A stretch of DNA of 15,344 nt from Acinetobacter sp. N54.MGS-139 (GCA_000980495.1 LARN01000028.1:1-15344), one strand, 5' to 3'. Counted from the stretch's first letter, positions 1 through 9,098 are shown. The notes: generated by a model from the sequence alone, not told the origin. Made by a program: numbers and translations.

Positions 1-1
1 T

Positions 2-118
2 CGTTCTAAAGAAGAGCTTGTCAATCACATTAACCGTTGGATCATGCAAGTGAATGCGGAACCGGTGATCTACCGCTGGAAATGGAAGCTTGAAGACATT
101 GAGTCCGCATTTGCTTAA
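2..118 (+). CDS. Transposase, C-terminal fragment (IS630-like?)
   Basis: An open frame enters from the left edge and ends at TAA 116-118, giving 38 residues with no start in the window. The fragment has an Asn-X-X-X-W helix, then the run NAEPVIYRWKWK and LEDIESAF. This resembles the extreme C-terminus of DDE transposases of the IS630 type, where a helix is followed by an Asn-(Glu/Pro)-Pro-(Phe/Tyr)-X-Trp segment. The catalytic residues lie outside the window, so the family call is tentative. The IS end should lie within a few tens of bases after the stop; no terminal repeat can be confirmed with one end visible. The hypothetical gene on the other strand reads into this fragment, which suggests insertion at that gene's 3' end. 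Confidence 0.5.
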   Translation, partial: RSKEELVNHINRWIMQVNAEPVIYRWKWKLEDIESAFA

Positions 119-626
119 TTGATAACGTATTTATAGATTGAACTACTAGACCTTCATCTTCAGAAAGGTCATAGGCTTCTTTGATGAGTTCAAGATTAGC
201 CGCAAAACCTTTCGGGTAAAAACCGTGCAAATCAATTTCTTTCTTGATATCGCGATAAACCTTTTTCATGGAAGACGGAGGATTATTGATGCGCTTTCCA
301 AGCTCTGTCTTCACAGACTTATAACGTCGAAAAACACTGTCTCCAGAATCATCAAATATATCTCTGTCGCCTTCTTCTGTATCATTGCGCGCGTTAAGTT
401 CCGAAACGTCATTTTCGATTTCCTGCTGCCACGCCTGGACCACTCGAATATTTGCCATCTCCTGCACATCATCGAGTTCCAAGGATTTATAGGCGGAGAG
501 TTCGATCAAAATCTTGGACGTCCAGTATTCAACACATAAGGTTCCTTGTACTTCCGAATTCGGAATAGAACGAAGACGGTTGTCGGTAAACATTTTCTCA
601 AAGACGCTTGTTCTTCTGCGAGGCAT
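42..626 (-). CDS. Hypothetical protein, 3' end probably replaced by an IS
   Basis: A 194-residue soluble, highly charged protein that I do not recognise. It has no signal peptide or membrane segment. It starts basic (MPRRRTS), has an acidic stretch around residues 77-95, and is helical and Lys/Glu-rich after residue 100. The start at 626 is well supported: AAGGAGAA lies about 8 bases upstream. The last 26 codons or so (below about 118) are antisense to the transposase fragment, and the final residues (SSGRSPVPHSLA) look like non-coding shadow. The native C-terminus was probably near residue 165-170 and the present stop is borrowed from the inserted element. The gene is divergent from the WYL regulator with a 124-base gap, an arrangement often seen for a regulator and its target, but nothing more ties them together. 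Confidence 0.6.
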   Translation of the reverse strand: MPRRRTSVFEKMFTDNRLRSIPNSEVQGTLCVEYWTSKILIELSAYKSLELDDVQEMANIRVVQAWQQEIENDVSELNARNDTEEGDRDIFDDSGDSVFRRYKSVKTELGKRINNPPSSMKKVYRDIKKEIDLHGFYPKGFAANLELIKEAYDLSEDEGLVVQSINTLSIKQMRTQCLQASISSGRSPVPHSLA

Positions 627-674
627 TTTTGTTCTCCTTCTATGTTGTTATTTTTGCATTTAACGCGAAAGAAA

Positions 675-703
675 TTGACGCAGTAAAACCGATTAAAATA
701 AAA
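675..703 (+). promoter_or_regulatory. Candidate promoter of the WYL regulator
   Basis: TTGACG at 675-680 matches five of six bases of a sigma-70 -35 box. About 17 bases on is an A/T-rich ATAAAA-type hexamer (about 698-703). The -10 match is weak. The distance to the ATG at 751 gives a leader of roughly 40 bases. Inferred from sequence only. Confidence 0.3.
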
Positions 704-750
704 ATCAATACGCGCCTTGCGACAGAAATTTGATCTTGGAGGGCCTAAGG

Positions 751-1755
751 ATGGGAAGAAAACACGACAAAAAAGAAGAAGCATCGATCATTTTGGAGAT
801 TCTTAATCGAATCCCTTTAAGCAAACGTTTTGTCTCTGTGGACGACATTCTCAACTCTTTGGCTTCCGCAGAAATTGATGTCAGCAGACGATCTCTGCAG
901 CGTTACTTGAAGCAAATGTATGACTGCGGCAAATACGGTTTGGTGCGCGACAACCGAGGAAATGCTTACGGTTACCGAAGAGAGCGAACAGATTCCATCA
1001 CCGACAGTATTCATTTAAAACCAAATGAATGTCTGCTCCTGAGAATCGCGCAGGAACATATGAAGTATCAGATTCCGGGAACGGTCCTCAAATCGTTGGG
1101 ATTCTTATTTGATGCCGCTTCCGAAATGCTCAAAGAAAAAGGTTCGAACGCCAAAGAAAATCAATGGCTCAACAAAGTCTGCGTCATTTCATCCTCAATT
1201 CCTCAGATGCCTTCAAAGGTTCTTCCGAGAATCTTTGATGCCGTTTCCGAAGCTCTGTATTCGGAGAAGAAACTCAGAATCGAATACACCAACATGAACG
1301 GCAAAACCACGAGTGCTGTCGTCTCTCCGCTTGCACTGGTCCAGCAGGATGTCCGACTCTACTTAATTTGTCAGTTCGATCATTTTGACAATGTCGTCCA
1401 TCTGGCTCTTCACCGGTTCAAAAAAGCAGAAGTCACCTCTTTTGATGCTCATCGACCCGAAGACTTTAATCTTCAGTCTTACATCCACGACCGCCACTTT
1501 AATTACAGCAACGGAGAATGGGTGCACTGGATTCTTGAATTCAAGAGCGATGTCACCGCAAAGAATCTGGAAGAAACGCCCTTCAACACTTCTCAAAAAC
1601 TGACTCGAAAAGAAGACGGAACCTGGCACTTAGAAGTCGACATCCAAGACTCCAGAATGCTGGACGGCTGGGTCGCCATGTGGAAGAACGACGCCCAGAT
1701 AACACTCAGTCAAAAAGAATATTTAGAAAGAGAAACGGACGAAGACGGGGAATAA
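751..1755 (+). CDS. WYL-domain transcriptional regulator
   Basis: A 334-residue predicted DNA-binding regulator. Residues about 10-75 form a winged helix-turn-helix (VSRRSLQRYLKQM recognition-helix region, wing around 62-76). Residues about 165-230 fit the WYL ligand-sensing domain: LRIEYTNMNGKTT, then VVSPLALV, then VRLYLICQ in place of the canonical W-Y-L strand, then LALHRF. A WCX-like C-terminal domain follows (about 250-330). The frame is also open from a TTG at 730, but ATG 751 is preferred because GGAGGG (738-743) sits seven bases before it and nothing similar precedes the TTG. WYL proteins often control stress, phage-defence or mobile-element genes in response to nucleic acids or nucleotides. 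Here the only direct neighbour is the divergent hypothetical gene. The ligand and targets are unknown. Confidence 0.85.
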   Translation: MGRKHDKKEEASIILEILNRIPLSKRFVSVDDILNSLASAEIDVSRRSLQRYLKQMYDCGKYGLVRDNRGNAYGYRRERTDSITDSIHLKPNECLLLRIAQEHMKYQIPGTVLKSLGFLFDAASEMLKEKGSNAKENQWLNKVCVISSSIPQMPSKVLPRIFDAVSEALYSEKKLRIEYTNMNGKTTSAVVSPLALVQQDVRLYLICQFDHFDNVVHLALHRFKKAEVTSFDAHRPEDFNLQSYIHDRHFNYSNGEWVHWILEFKSDVTAKNLEETPFNTSQKLTRKEDGTWHLEVDIQDSRMLDGWVAMWKNDAQITLSQKEYLERETDEDGE

Positions 1756-1760
1756 CCAAA

Positions 1761-1781
1761 ACCGGAGAGTTTTTCTCCGGT
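1761..1781. terminator. Bidirectional terminator hairpin
   Basis: A perfect 8-bp stem, ACCGGAGA / TCTCCGGT, with the 5-base loop GTTTT lies between two convergent genes: the WYL gene ending at 1755 and the response regulator ending at 1803. On the minus strand the stem is followed by TTTTGGTT, a reasonable U-tract. On the plus strand the tail is poor. It therefore best terminates the response-regulator transcript and may also serve the WYL gene. Confidence 0.65.
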
Positions 1782-1802
1782 CTGAAGCGCTTTTCAAACC
1801 TG

Positions 1803-2285
1803 TTAAGGATTGCGAACGTCCGTTATGGATTCATCGACCTCGCTTAGGCGTTCCAGCAGATTTCGATTAATTTCAAGGAGCTTCTTGTATGCAGCGCGTG
1901 TCTTAAACAAGTCAATAATGTTTTCGATTCGGCGCTGAGCGATGTACGGAGAAATCGGCCGCTGAATGTAGTCAGCTACGCCCAACGAATAAGCCCGATG
2001 CACGACATCATGTTCTAAGGATGCCGTAATCAAAAAGACGGGAATGCTCTCAACTAATCCCTCCTTGATCGCCTCTTCCAAAAAGGCTAAGCCATCCATC
2101 TCAGGCATGACATAGTCAAGAAGGATGGCACAGATGTCGTCTTTCTTCTTTCGAAGAATGTCCAGAGCCTCAGGACCGCTTTCGGCAAATTCGATCTCGT
2201 GACTTTGAGAGAACATGATAGACAGGACGTCTCGATTCAGTTCGACGTCATCCACAATCAAAATTGTATTTTTAGCCTGACCCAT
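1803..2285 (-). CDS. Single-domain response regulator (REC) with helical tail
   Basis: 160 residues. Residues 6-125 are a CheY-like receiver: acidic pair D12-D13 (ILIVDD), phosphoacceptor D57 (LLDYVMPEMDG), switch Thr T87 (LITAS) and the DYI-x-x-P loop at 105-110. The normally invariant Lys before that Pro is replaced by Arg (R109). After the receiver there is only a helical, probably coiled-coil tail (about 120-160) and no DNA-binding or enzymatic output domain. The protein probably acts by protein contact or as a phosphate relay. The start ATG 2285 has the purine-rich GGGGAAAGAGAG upstream. No histidine kinase is in the window, so the partner is unknown. It lies downstream of the FMN-binding gene but is separated from it by 348 bases and a terminator, so it is probably its own transcript. 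Confidence 0.85.
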   Translation of the reverse strand: MGQAKNTILIVDDVELNRDVLSIMFSQSHEIEFAESGPEALDILRKKKDDICAILLDYVMPEMDGLAFLEEAIKEGLVESIPVFLITASLEHDVVHRAYSLGVADYIQRPISPYIAQRRIENIIDLFKTRAAYKKLLEINRNLLERLSEVDESITDVRNP

Positions 2286-2430
2286 TTCGTTCTCTCTTTC
2301 CCCAACCTATAAAGCCGGACGGTTGGCTGTGCATAAGAAAATACCTTGTGTCTGATCTCTCCTTAAGTCTTCTCAAACAACGATGTCATCACGACTTTTG
2401 CTGAAAGAAAACTCTTAGGGAGCGGCTCAG

Positions 2431-2449
2431 CGGATCAAATTTTGATCCG
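2431..2449. repeat. 19-bp perfect palindrome in intergenic DNA
   Basis: CGGATCAAA, one T, then TTTGATCCG: nine-base arms with a single central base. The match extends by three more pairs (CAG / CTG) if one G at 2450 is bulged out. No T-run follows on either strand, so it is not a classical terminator. It could be an operator upstream of the response regulator or a hairpin in its leader. Confidence 0.5.
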
Positions 2450-2569
2450 GCTGTCCTCAAACACAGTTGTTGATAATAACATCTTAATGTTGTGTACTAA
2501 CGAACTGAAATCCTTGTTTTTCCTAAGGTTGGGCAATTCGCAGAGAATAAAAAAATTAGGCTAAAATAA

Positions 2570-2593
2570 AGGAGGCCTCGCAAGAGACCTCCT
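2570..2593 (-). terminator. Rho-independent terminator of the FMN-binding gene
   Basis: AGGAGG-C-CTC, loop GCAA, GAG-A-CCTCCT: a ten-position stem with one C/A mismatch and a GNRA-type tetraloop. On the minus strand it is followed by a T-rich tract (about 2569-2545, including a run of seven T). It lies about 40 bases past the stop codon at 2634. Confidence 0.8.
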
Positions 2594-2633
2594 GAGTTCA
2601 TTCTTCTTTCGAAGAAAGACTGTTCAGCAGAAA

Positions 2634-2960
2634 TTACTGAGCTTTGGCAAGAGCAGCGTTAACACCGGCAAGGATACCCTTGGAGGAGTTTGTTGCTCCG
2701 GCAATGGTTTCAACGCCTTTGGTGCCGTTCTTCTTAATGATTTCAGGGATCATGTTGTCGATCGGGGCCTGAATGATCATGTCGGTTTCAGTGTGTTTGA
2801 GGACCTTAATATCGGCAATCTTGCCGCCTTTGATAACGACGGAAACATCGATCTTACCGTGGTTACCATCGCCCTGACCTTCGTATGTGCCGTCTTTGTA
2901 GGCAGCAGAAGCAGCGGTCATCAAGCAGAAGCTGGCGAGCAAGAGAACGAGTTTTTTCAT
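2634..2960 (-). CDS. Small secreted FMN-binding domain protein
   Basis: 108 residues. Residues 1-19/20 are a Sec signal peptide (MKKLVLLLASFCLM, cleavage near ASA-A). The rest is one FMN_bind domain: YKDGTYEGQGDGNHGKIDVSV, then GGKIADIKVLKHTET, then the flavinylation site IAGATNSSKG with T90 as expected acceptor for FMN attached by ApbE. The position usually Asp before the site is Glu here (GVETIAGAT). The family carries covalent FMN outside the membrane and transfers electrons, so a role as an electron shuttle to periplasmic reductases such as the flavoprotein at 7276-9039 is plausible but inferred. ATG 2960 is preferred over the upstream TTG at 3008 because the signal peptide starts there and TGGAG lies about 9 bases upstream. 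The gene lies downstream of the GltS-like carrier with a 219-base gap. Confidence 0.85.
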   Translation of the reverse strand: MKKLVLLLASFCLMTAASAAYKDGTYEGQGDGNHGKIDVSVVIKGGKIADIKVLKHTETDMIIQAPIDNMIPEIIKKNGTKGVETIAGATNSSKGILAGVNAALAKAQ

Positions 2961-2979
2961 CGGATTTAACTCCATTAAA

Positions 2980-3008
2980 AATAAAATAATTTTTAAGCAG
3001 ACCGTCAA
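2980..3008 (-). promoter_or_regulatory. Candidate promoter of the FMN-binding gene
   Basis: On the minus strand TTGACG (3008-3003) is followed after 16-17 bases by TTTTAT/TTTATT (about 2986-2980), within the 48-base leader before ATG 2960. The -35 match is good and the -10 match poor. Inferred. Confidence 0.3.
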
Positions 3009-3179
3009 TAAAACTTGACGAACGTGTTTATTCTATGGAAAAAGAAAGGCGCTAAACGAAAAACAACGCTCATTTTGACTTTAACTTGCATTATTAGTGT
3101 TACCACTTATTAGTTGCAATTCGGCCCCGTTACTTTTGTTAACAGGCTCCGAAGCTGACTAAAAAAACTAGCCGCTTTT

Positions 3180-4412
3180 CTACCAGGCGCCCATCCACGT
3201 GACCAGCAAAGCGTTGATCAAGTCGATCAGGAATGCTCCCACCAAACTAATGATGAGCCATGCCCTCGGGCTTGAGCCGTATTTCTCGGCAATGGCCTGC
3301 ATATTGGCCAAACCGTTGGCGGTTGATCCCATCGAGAAACCGATACCGCCGGCGCACAGCATCACAGCATCGTAGGTCTTGCCGAAAATAAAGAACATCA
3401 CCCAGGCAAACACCACCATAAGAATGGTTTGTCCTGCAAGAATAATCATGAGCGGAAGTGCCAAATTTAAAAGTTCATGCAGCTTCAGTCCGTTAATAGC
3501 CATCGTCACGAACAAAACTAAGCTAATTTCGGCTATTGCGTTCATACCCTTGCCTTCGACCGTGTATTTGCCCGAGAAGTCTCCGACGTTTCTGACGATA
3601 GCCGCCACAATCATGGATCCGATGTAAGCGGGCAGCGTAATGTACTGTCCCATATATTGAGACAGAACGGCACCCAAGCCCATGCAGATAGCCACAATCG
3701 TTCCCGCTTTCAGAAGCTGAGGCGTATAGGTCGGTTCTTTTTCTCCTTCTACAACTGCGGTTTCCAGATCTTCAGGAATATGGAGTTCCGGCTCAGGATT
3801 GTCCACTTCCTTCGGAGTCAGTACCTTGTATTTGCGGATAAGCCATTCGGCAAACGGTGCTCCGATCAATAAAGCCACCACCATACCGAAGGTTGCAGCA
3901 GTAATGGCGACCGCCGTTCCGCCCTGAACGCCGTAAGTCTGTTCAAAATAAGGCCCGAAAGCTGCCGAGGTGCCCAAGCCGCCCATCATGGAAACGGAAC
4001 CCGCCAGCAGACCGTAATGGAAATCCAAGCCCATCATCTCTGCCAAGCCCATGCCCAAGAAGTTTTGCAGTACGCAGAGGATCGTAATGACAAACAAGAA
4101 CGACACTAAAAGCTTGCCGCCTTCCGTGACGATTTTCAGACTGGCCGACAGACCGATCGTCGTAAAGAAAGCGAGCATCAGCAAAGTCTGGAGAGAGGTG
4201 TCGAAATTAACCTGCATGAGGCGGAAATACTCCAAGCAGGAGAGCACCAGTGCGACAAGCATGCCGCCCACCACCGGGCTCGGCACCGAGTACTTTTCCA
4301 AAAGCGGGACTTTTTTACGCAGCCAAGCCCCGAAATAATAAGTCACCGCCGCAATCGCTACCGCCTGAATTGCCGACACGTTGACAATCAGCATCCCGTC
4401 TGAAGAGTTCAT
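3180..4412 (-). CDS. GltS-family (ESS) sodium/carboxylate symporter
   Basis: 410 residues, close to the roughly 400 of E. coli GltS, with about ten or more hydrophobic segments in two halves joined by a charged loop (about 195-232). Each half carries a GGXG re-entrant pore-loop signature: GGLG at 144-147 (SMMGGLGTSAAFGP) and GGIG at 355-358 (GGIGFSMGSTANGLANMQ). TTIGLSASLKIV (84-95) is also typical. The family imports glutamate with sodium. Where I recall GGHGT in characterised GltS, this protein has GGLGT, so a different substrate is possible. ATG 4412 is chosen because AAGGAA lies about 11 bases upstream; the TTG at 4436 has no ribosome binding site. It stands between the TetR gene and the FMN-binding gene. 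Import or export of a substrate of the nearby reductase would fit but is unproven. Confidence 0.85.
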   Translation of the reverse strand: MNSSDGMLIVNVSAIQAVAIAAVTYYFGAWLRKKVPLLEKYSVPSPVVGGMLVALVLSCLEYFRLMQVNFDTSLQTLLMLAFFTTIGLSASLKIVTEGGKLLVSFLFVITILCVLQNFLGMGLAEMMGLDFHYGLLAGSVSMMGGLGTSAAFGPYFEQTYGVQGGTAVAITAATFGMVVALLIGAPFAEWLIRKYKVLTPKEVDNPEPELHIPEDLETAVVEGEKEPTYTPQLLKAGTIVAICMGLGAVLSQYMGQYITLPAYIGSMIVAAIVRNVGDFSGKYTVEGKGMNAIAEISLVLFVTMAINGLKLHELLNLALPLMIILAGQTILMVVFAWVMFFIFGKTYDAVMLCAGGIGFSMGSTANGLANMQAIAEKYGSSPRAWLIISLVGAFLIDLINALLVTWMGAW

Positions 4413-4619
4413 TGTTCGAGTTTCCTTATTTTTCAACTAGAAACAATTATCTTCATTCATGGCCCGTATTTTGCTTGTCGCTCGATAAGGTTTCCCGTCT
4501 TGAGAACTCAAAGAGAAAAATTTTCCGGCGCTGTCCTCTTTTATCCTGTTATAGAGAACAAAAATTCGTTATTTCATACGAAGGCGTTACTGCGCATTAG
4601 TTCTATCGATCAATACAAT

Positions 4620-4652
4620 TCGGCCGACCTGATTTTTATCAGAGCGGGCCGA
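4620..4652 (-). terminator. Hairpin just downstream of the TetR gene
   Basis: Outer stem TCGGCC / GGCCGA (6 bp) and inner stem CTGAT-TTTT-ATCAG (5 bp), separated by small internal loops, starting 8 bases after the stop at 4660. There is no U-tract on the minus strand, so termination is uncertain. It may instead stabilise the transcript end. Confidence 0.4.
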
Positions 4653-4659
4653 TCGAGTG

Positions 4660-5289
4660 TTAGGCAGGGAGCTTTTTGTCCGGTGATTTGGACGCCTTCT
4701 TTTTCGGCTGCGGAGCCACTTGCTCAATGATGTACCTCCAGGTCGCCTCTTTGGTTTCTTTATCTAATGAGTCAAAGCCCATCTTGTGCGTAAAGAAGAA
4801 ACCTTCAAAGGCCATAATGGCTGTCAGAAGCTGCGGTGTTTTGATCGGGGAATCCTGGACCATCTTAAAGACCTTGGCGTACCAGTCATGGAACGGCTTC
4901 AATGCGTCCGGCTCGTGCAGGAGAAGCGCCAACAGCGCAACACCGAGAACGGCATAGCCGCCGTCATCTTTATCGAAGTCCTCATACCAAGAGGCGTACC
5001 CAAGAATCAAAGGTTCCTCTGAGTTCTGATACTTGCCCATGTGGGCGTTCATGCGTTCGTTTAAATGGTCAACGTATTCTTCAACTAAGGCACAGAAAAG
5101 TGCTTTACGGTTTTTAAAGTGATAAAGAAAAGCACCTTTGCTCGTGCCGGATTCTTTGACGATCTTGTCAATTGAGAGGCGGCCGACTCCTTCTCTCACA
5201 ATGAACGCGCGTGTGGCGTCCATGATTTTGGCGCGTGTTTTTAAGGCGCGCTCGCTCATAACTTTTGGCTTGTCGGTGGTCTCTGTCAT
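4660..5289 (-). CDS. TetR/AcrR-family transcriptional regulator
   Basis: 209 residues. The N-terminal TetR DNA-binding domain is clear: ALKTRAKIMDATRAFIVREG, then RLSIDKIVKESGTSKGAFLYHFKNRKALF with the helix-turn-helix at about 39-58. Residues 75-195 are a helical ligand/dimer domain of unknown specificity. The tail (QPKKKASKSPDKK) is very basic. ATG 5289 is used because AGGAG lies immediately upstream. An extension to 5415 would add 42 residues unlike the family. It lies downstream of the lyase gene, beyond a terminator, so it should have its own promoter. Twin palindromes at 9073-9131 are of the size TetR dimers bind and this is the only TetR gene in the window. No copy of that palindrome lies upstream of the TetR gene itself, so binding is a hypothesis. 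Confidence 0.88.
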   Translation of the reverse strand: MTETTDKPKVMSERALKTRAKIMDATRAFIVREGVGRLSIDKIVKESGTSKGAFLYHFKNRKALFCALVEEYVDHLNERMNAHMGKYQNSEEPLILGYASWYEDFDKDDGGYAVLGVALLALLLHEPDALKPFHDWYAKVFKMVQDSPIKTPQLLTAIMAFEGFFFTHKMGFDSLDKETKEATWRYIIEQVAPQPKKKASKSPDKKLPA

Positions 5290-5458
5290 TTTTCTCCTGA
5301 GAGCATTTCTCTCACATTTATAATTTTTGTCTATTTTAGCGTTCGCCTTACTCGAATCCTCTTCGGGTTTACCTATCTTTTCTAGGCTTTGATAACTCCA
5401 ATGAGTCCTCTGCACAACTGAACGGAACCTTATATCGGAATCAAAATCCGAAGAAGAA

Positions 5459-5484
5459 AAAACGGCCGGATATTCAGCCGTTTT
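5459..5484 (-). terminator. Rho-independent terminator of the lyase gene
   Basis: On the minus strand AAAACGGC and GCCGTTTT form an 8-bp stem around a 10-base loop, followed by TTTTTTCTTCTTC. It sits about 50 bases past the stop at 5536 and separates the lyase from the TetR gene. Confidence 0.8.
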
Positions 5485-5535
5485 GGCGAATGATCCGGTC
5501 GTTCAAATTAACTCAGCTCAATTGTCTTCTAATGA

Positions 5536-7178
5536 TTAGGGCTGATAGTTCTTCAGGAGTTCGTCTCCGTTCTGAAGGTCGATCGTGTAGATACGGTCTT
5601 GATCAACGAACGGGCTGTTGACTCGATAAGCCTTGTAAAGTTTTTCTGTTGCAGGGCTCATCTTGAAGTTCTTGTTCTGCATCTTTCTCAGGTCAGCAGC
5701 CTGAGTGTTGTGAAGCAGTTCCATGGAAAGAACCAGGAACGTATTGTCTGTCGCACGTTTCAGTCTCTGAGCGGCACGAGGCAGGTTAGATGCGGAGTCT
5801 TCAATGTTGCCTTCAACCGGGAAGCTGTCCAGAGAAACCGGATTAGCTAAGTCAATGTTTTCAGCGTAAATCGAAACCAAGGTGTCTTCGGTGGCGCCAA
5901 AGGCATGACCTAAATTGTCTTTAGCTGCCAAATAGCGGGACAAATCGGTAAAGGCCGGTTCATCCAAACGCATCGTTCTCTGAACGGCATTGTGTCCGAC
6001 GTGACCTAAAGCGACTGTAGCGCGCTGAACGGCAAGCGCAACCGGAAGAACTTCAAAGTTTGCGGTCGGAATAATGGCGCCTTCAGCCTTCGGTGTCTTT
6101 AAGAAATACTGAGCAACCTGATCGTACTGAGTGTCGGCCTTATCGGCATTGACCATGACGCCAGGGTTGTCGTCAGAAGAGTTGATCTGAACATCGATCA
6201 CTTTGTTCAGGTCGTTAAGGGCATTCTGTGCTTCAGAAAGCGTGTAAACAGTAGTACGGAAGCTCAGCGGATCCTGCAGTCTTCTGTTCGGATCTTTCTT
6301 CCAGAGGTAAGAACCGGCGAGAACTTCACGCAGTTCTTTAGCTTTTTCCTGCAGTCCGGGGAACGGATGGAAAGCCGTTGTCTGAGCAAGGAACGGAGCA
6401 ACGTTGCCGTTCAGACCTTCTAAGCTGATGCCGTAGACGATCGGAGAAACTTTCAGAATCTGACCCATCGCTTTGGCGGCATCCATTGTGAGCGCCATCG
6501 CAACGGAACTGTTGGACAAAATCCCTAAAGCATCTTTGCCTTCAGGAATCAGGGGTTTGATGTTCTTAGCTTTTAAAGCTTCAGCAGCCGGAACTTCTTT
6601 TCCGTCAACTAAAACTTTCCATTCGCCGATCATGGCAGATCCGACGTGAGAAGCTAAAGTAATGTCTGCGTCGCCCAAGCTGCCCTTTGTCGGAACGACA
6701 GGTGTGACGCCTTTATTCAAGAATTCGGCATAAAGTTCAGCAACTCTCGGCTGGACACCGGATCCGCCGTTCAGGAGTGTGTTCAAACGAATGGCCATTG
6801 CCAGACGAACAAGCTTCGGATCAAGGATCGGACCGGCGGCAATGCTGTGGCTTCTCAAAGTGCTGTAGTTGAAGCGGCGGCTGGCGGCTTTAACTTCATC
6901 GCTTAATTCACCGTTGGCAGAAAGAACTTTGTGGTCCTTGTTGAGACCGACACCGACGGTTAAACCGTAAATTTCACGGCCGTTTTTAGCGGCATCAAAA
7001 CCAAGTCATAAGACTTCTGCACACGGTTCATTGCTTCGGGAGCAATCGTGACGGATGCGCCTTCTGCGATAGCCCATGCATCCTGCTGAGTCAGATTTTT
7101 TCCGTTGAGTTCGACGGCGTTGGCGTTCATAGCTGTGAAAATAGCAATTGCACAAGCTGATAACTTTAACGTTTTCAT
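5536..7178 (-). pseudogene. Secreted MIO-less HAL-family lyase (ergothionase-like?), frameshifted
   Basis: With one base restored near 6996 this reads as 547 residues. Residues 1-22 are a Sec signal peptide (MKTLKLSACAIAIFTAMNANA), unlike cytoplasmic HutH. HAL/PAL-family motifs follow: catalytic-Tyr segment YGLTVGVGLNKD (Y71; HutH YGINTGFG), SNSS (Asn 223 for the Asn of NGT), QDPLSFR (304-308; canonical QDPYSxR, so a Tyr is lost but Arg kept), INSSDDNP, NF (374-375) and TEDTLVS (E431). The MIO site GSVG-ASG-D reads GSLGDADIT (166-174): no Ala-Ser-Gly and one residue shorter, so no MIO cofactor can form. MIO-free relatives include ergothionase, which splits trimethylamine from ergothioneine. 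Pairing with a urocanate-reductase-type flavoprotein 97 bases upstream suggests an imidazolyl-acrylate product. Frame 1 (7178 to TAA at about 6961) shifts by one base at TTTTGATG; the downstream frame is otherwise fully open. It may be inactive, or the base may be a sequencing error. Confidence 0.8.
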
Positions 7179-7202
7179 TTTGAATTTCCAAGGGGATTAG
7201 TT

Positions 7203-7244
7203 GGGGGCGTAAAGCCCCCGGTCCTCCCGTGCTTGGCGGGAGGA
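7203..7244 (-). repeat. Tandem GC-rich hairpins between flavoprotein and lyase genes
   Basis: Two adjacent stems lie in the 97-base gap: GGGGGC-GTAAA-GCCCCC (7203-7219) and TCCTCCCG-7 bases-CGGGAGGA (7222-7244). Neither is followed by a U-tract on the minus strand, so they do not look like a full terminator. They may protect the 3' end of the flavoprotein message or lower lyase expression within a shared transcript. Confidence 0.65.
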
Positions 7245-7275
7245 TCAAATATGAGATGTTTAATAAAGGTAAGAA

Positions 7276-9092
<1,817 letters not shown>

Positions 9093-9098
9093 GGGAGA

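Larger units (their letters stand above)
2286..2633. other. Intergenic region with palindrome and terminator
   Basis: No open frame here looks like a gene. The stretch should hold the promoter of the response regulator. An inverted repeat CCAACC (2302-2307) / GGTTGG (2321-2326) lies in its 5' leader. A 19-bp palindrome is at 2431-2449 and the terminator of the FMN-binding gene is at 2570-2593. No convincing -35/-10 pair was seen. Confidence 0.6.

Noticed and set aside
730..750. TTG start for the WYL regulator
   Set aside because: The strong GGAGGG falls inside this extension and is correctly spaced for ATG 751.
506..784. 92-residue minus-strand frame overlapping the hypothetical and WYL genes
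   Set aside because: It overlaps two better-supported genes and has no ribosome binding site or domain.
2471..2485. FNR-like sequence TTGATAATAACATC
   Set aside because: Only the first half matches the TTGAT-N4-ATCAA consensus.
2617..2624. AGACTGTT, a half-site of the 9073-9131 palindromes
   Set aside because: Only one half-site, located next to the stop of the FMN-binding gene, so best explained by chance.
5536..7178. Simple annotation as cytoplasmic histidine ammonia-lyase (HutH)
   Set aside because: The signal peptide, missing MIO triad and missing QDPYS Tyr argue against ordinary HutH activity.
7006..7248. Second minus-strand frame over the lyase 5' end
   Set aside because: The other frame carries a clear signal peptide and the HAL N-terminus; this one is an Arg-rich shadow that includes the hairpins.
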